Shown here: positions 63,720 through 64,000 of the stretch, piece by piece | Numbering within the stretch: position 1 is the stretch's first letter | Layout of the letters: the number at the start of each line of letters is the position of its first letter | Source of the DNA: DASSUW01 sp963730535 | GTDB taxonomy: Bacteria; Actinomycetota; Thermoleophilia; Solirubrobacterales; Solirubrobacteraceae | Direction: 5' to 3' | DNA: 64,000 nucleotides | Assembly: GCA_963730535.1 (NCBI GenBank) | Contig: CAVSRU010000007.1 | Location: 314,838-378,837, forward strand | The notes under the pieces: model-generated | The model's input: only the letters and a program-made list of their open reading frames with translations | Told to the model about the DNA's origin: nothing | Databases searched by the model: none | Translations under genes and position numbers: made by a program

Positions 63720-64000
63720 CGACAAAGCCGCGCTCGGAAAGCGTGGCTAAGGCGTTCTCGAAGCCGGCGTAGTCGCGGGCGAGCAGGAGGTCGATCGGGC
63801 GGCCCTTCGGCCCGGCGGTGCGCACCCATCTCTGAAGTGCGTTGCCGTCGTGATCGGCCAGCAGGTCGAGCAGGATCGGGAGCTCGGGCTTGTGGTCGAG
63901 CTCACCCGAGATCAGCTCGAGCGGATCGGCGTCGAGCGCCGCGAGCAGCTCCTCGTCGCTGAGCCCGAGCAGCTCCTGGAGGCGGGCCGCCCGGCTCAGA
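63673..64000 (-). CDS. C-terminal part of an unidentified helical protein, 5' end outside the window
   Basis: The minus strand is open from the right edge to a TGA at 63675-63673, giving 109 codons: SRAARLQELLGLSDEELLAALDADPLELISGELDHKPELPILLDLLADHDGNALQRWVRTAGPKGR in part, then DLLLARDYAGFENALATLSERGFVV. Codon use matches its neighbours and it has the character of a conserved C-terminus. No start codon is visible in the window and the family is not recognised. Confidence 0.6.
   Translation of the reverse strand, partial: LSRAARLQELLGLSDEELLAALDADPLELISGELDHKPELPILLDLLADHDGNALQRWVRTAGPKGRPIDLLLARDYAGFENALATLSERGFVVTRRDQDASPPATSR

Overview
The window is a chromosomal segment of a high-GC actinobacterium. 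Very high GC, dense gene packing with ATGA/GTGA overlaps, a six-gene mce operon, csrA, an Mfd-MazG-enolase-FtsB neighbourhood and frequent leaderless-looking starts suggest the class Thermoleophilia (Solirubrobacterales-like). This is inference from gene content; no 16S rRNA gene is present.

Positions 1-15847 look like one metabolic island for quaternary amines. A divergent locus encodes a corrinoid methyl-transfer system: an IclR regulator, a corrinoid protein, a methyl-THF:corrinoid methyltransferase and a RamA-like reductive activator on one strand, and an MttB-family (non-pyrrolysine) methyltransferase with a GntR regulator on the other. Next come formyl-THF deformylase (PurU), a threonine/serine dehydratase, a methylene-THF reductase and an aldehyde dehydrogenase. 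A glycine-betaine ABC transporter (ATPase, double-length permease, binding protein) and a choline-dehydrogenase-like GMC oxidoreductase complete it. Together they can be read as uptake of choline or betaine, oxidation of choline to betaine, demethylation to methyl-THF and oxidation of the methyl group towards formate. A CTGATATATC-type motif recurs at the promoters and may tie the island into one regulon.

Positions 15888-24697 hold a class B penicillin-binding protein, an NAD-dependent epimerase, small membrane and lipoproteins, an iron-type alcohol dehydrogenase, a rhomboid protease, an RTX-like secreted protein, a methyltransferase and an alditol-oxidase-like flavoprotein. A 61-bp tandem repeat and an initiator tRNA-fMet follow. 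Positions 25107-33942 carry an acyl-CoA synthetase, a CoA-binding fusion protein, a DUF72 protein, a 2-hydroxyacid dehydrogenase, an exopolyphosphatase, a possible non-coding RNA, a ThDP enzyme, a thioredoxin-fold isomerase-like protein and an HxlR regulator.

Positions 33939-42778 are six consecutive mce genes on the minus strand, without adjacent yrbE permease genes, preceded by a perfect CRP-type palindrome and tRNA-Leu. Then come an ECF sigma factor fused to an anti-sigma-like zinc motif, CsaA, a lipoprotein, a solo Lrp sensor domain, a UPF0173 hydrolase, SelD, a degenerate rhomboid with a zinc ribbon, a YbdK-type glutamate-cysteine ligase, a DUF2090 protein, CsrA and coiled-coil proteins. 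The right part is housekeeping: FtsB/DivIC, enolase, MazG, a SurA/PrsA-like foldase lipoprotein, Mfd, a methyltransferase, Pth and ribosomal protein L25, ending with small membrane proteins and a gene cut by the window edge.

A family of intergenic palindromic elements, with inverted ends containing GGCTGGGTAGGGAG and internal hairpins, occurs at five places (about 5.2, 24.9, 43.0, 47.8 and 59.5 kb).
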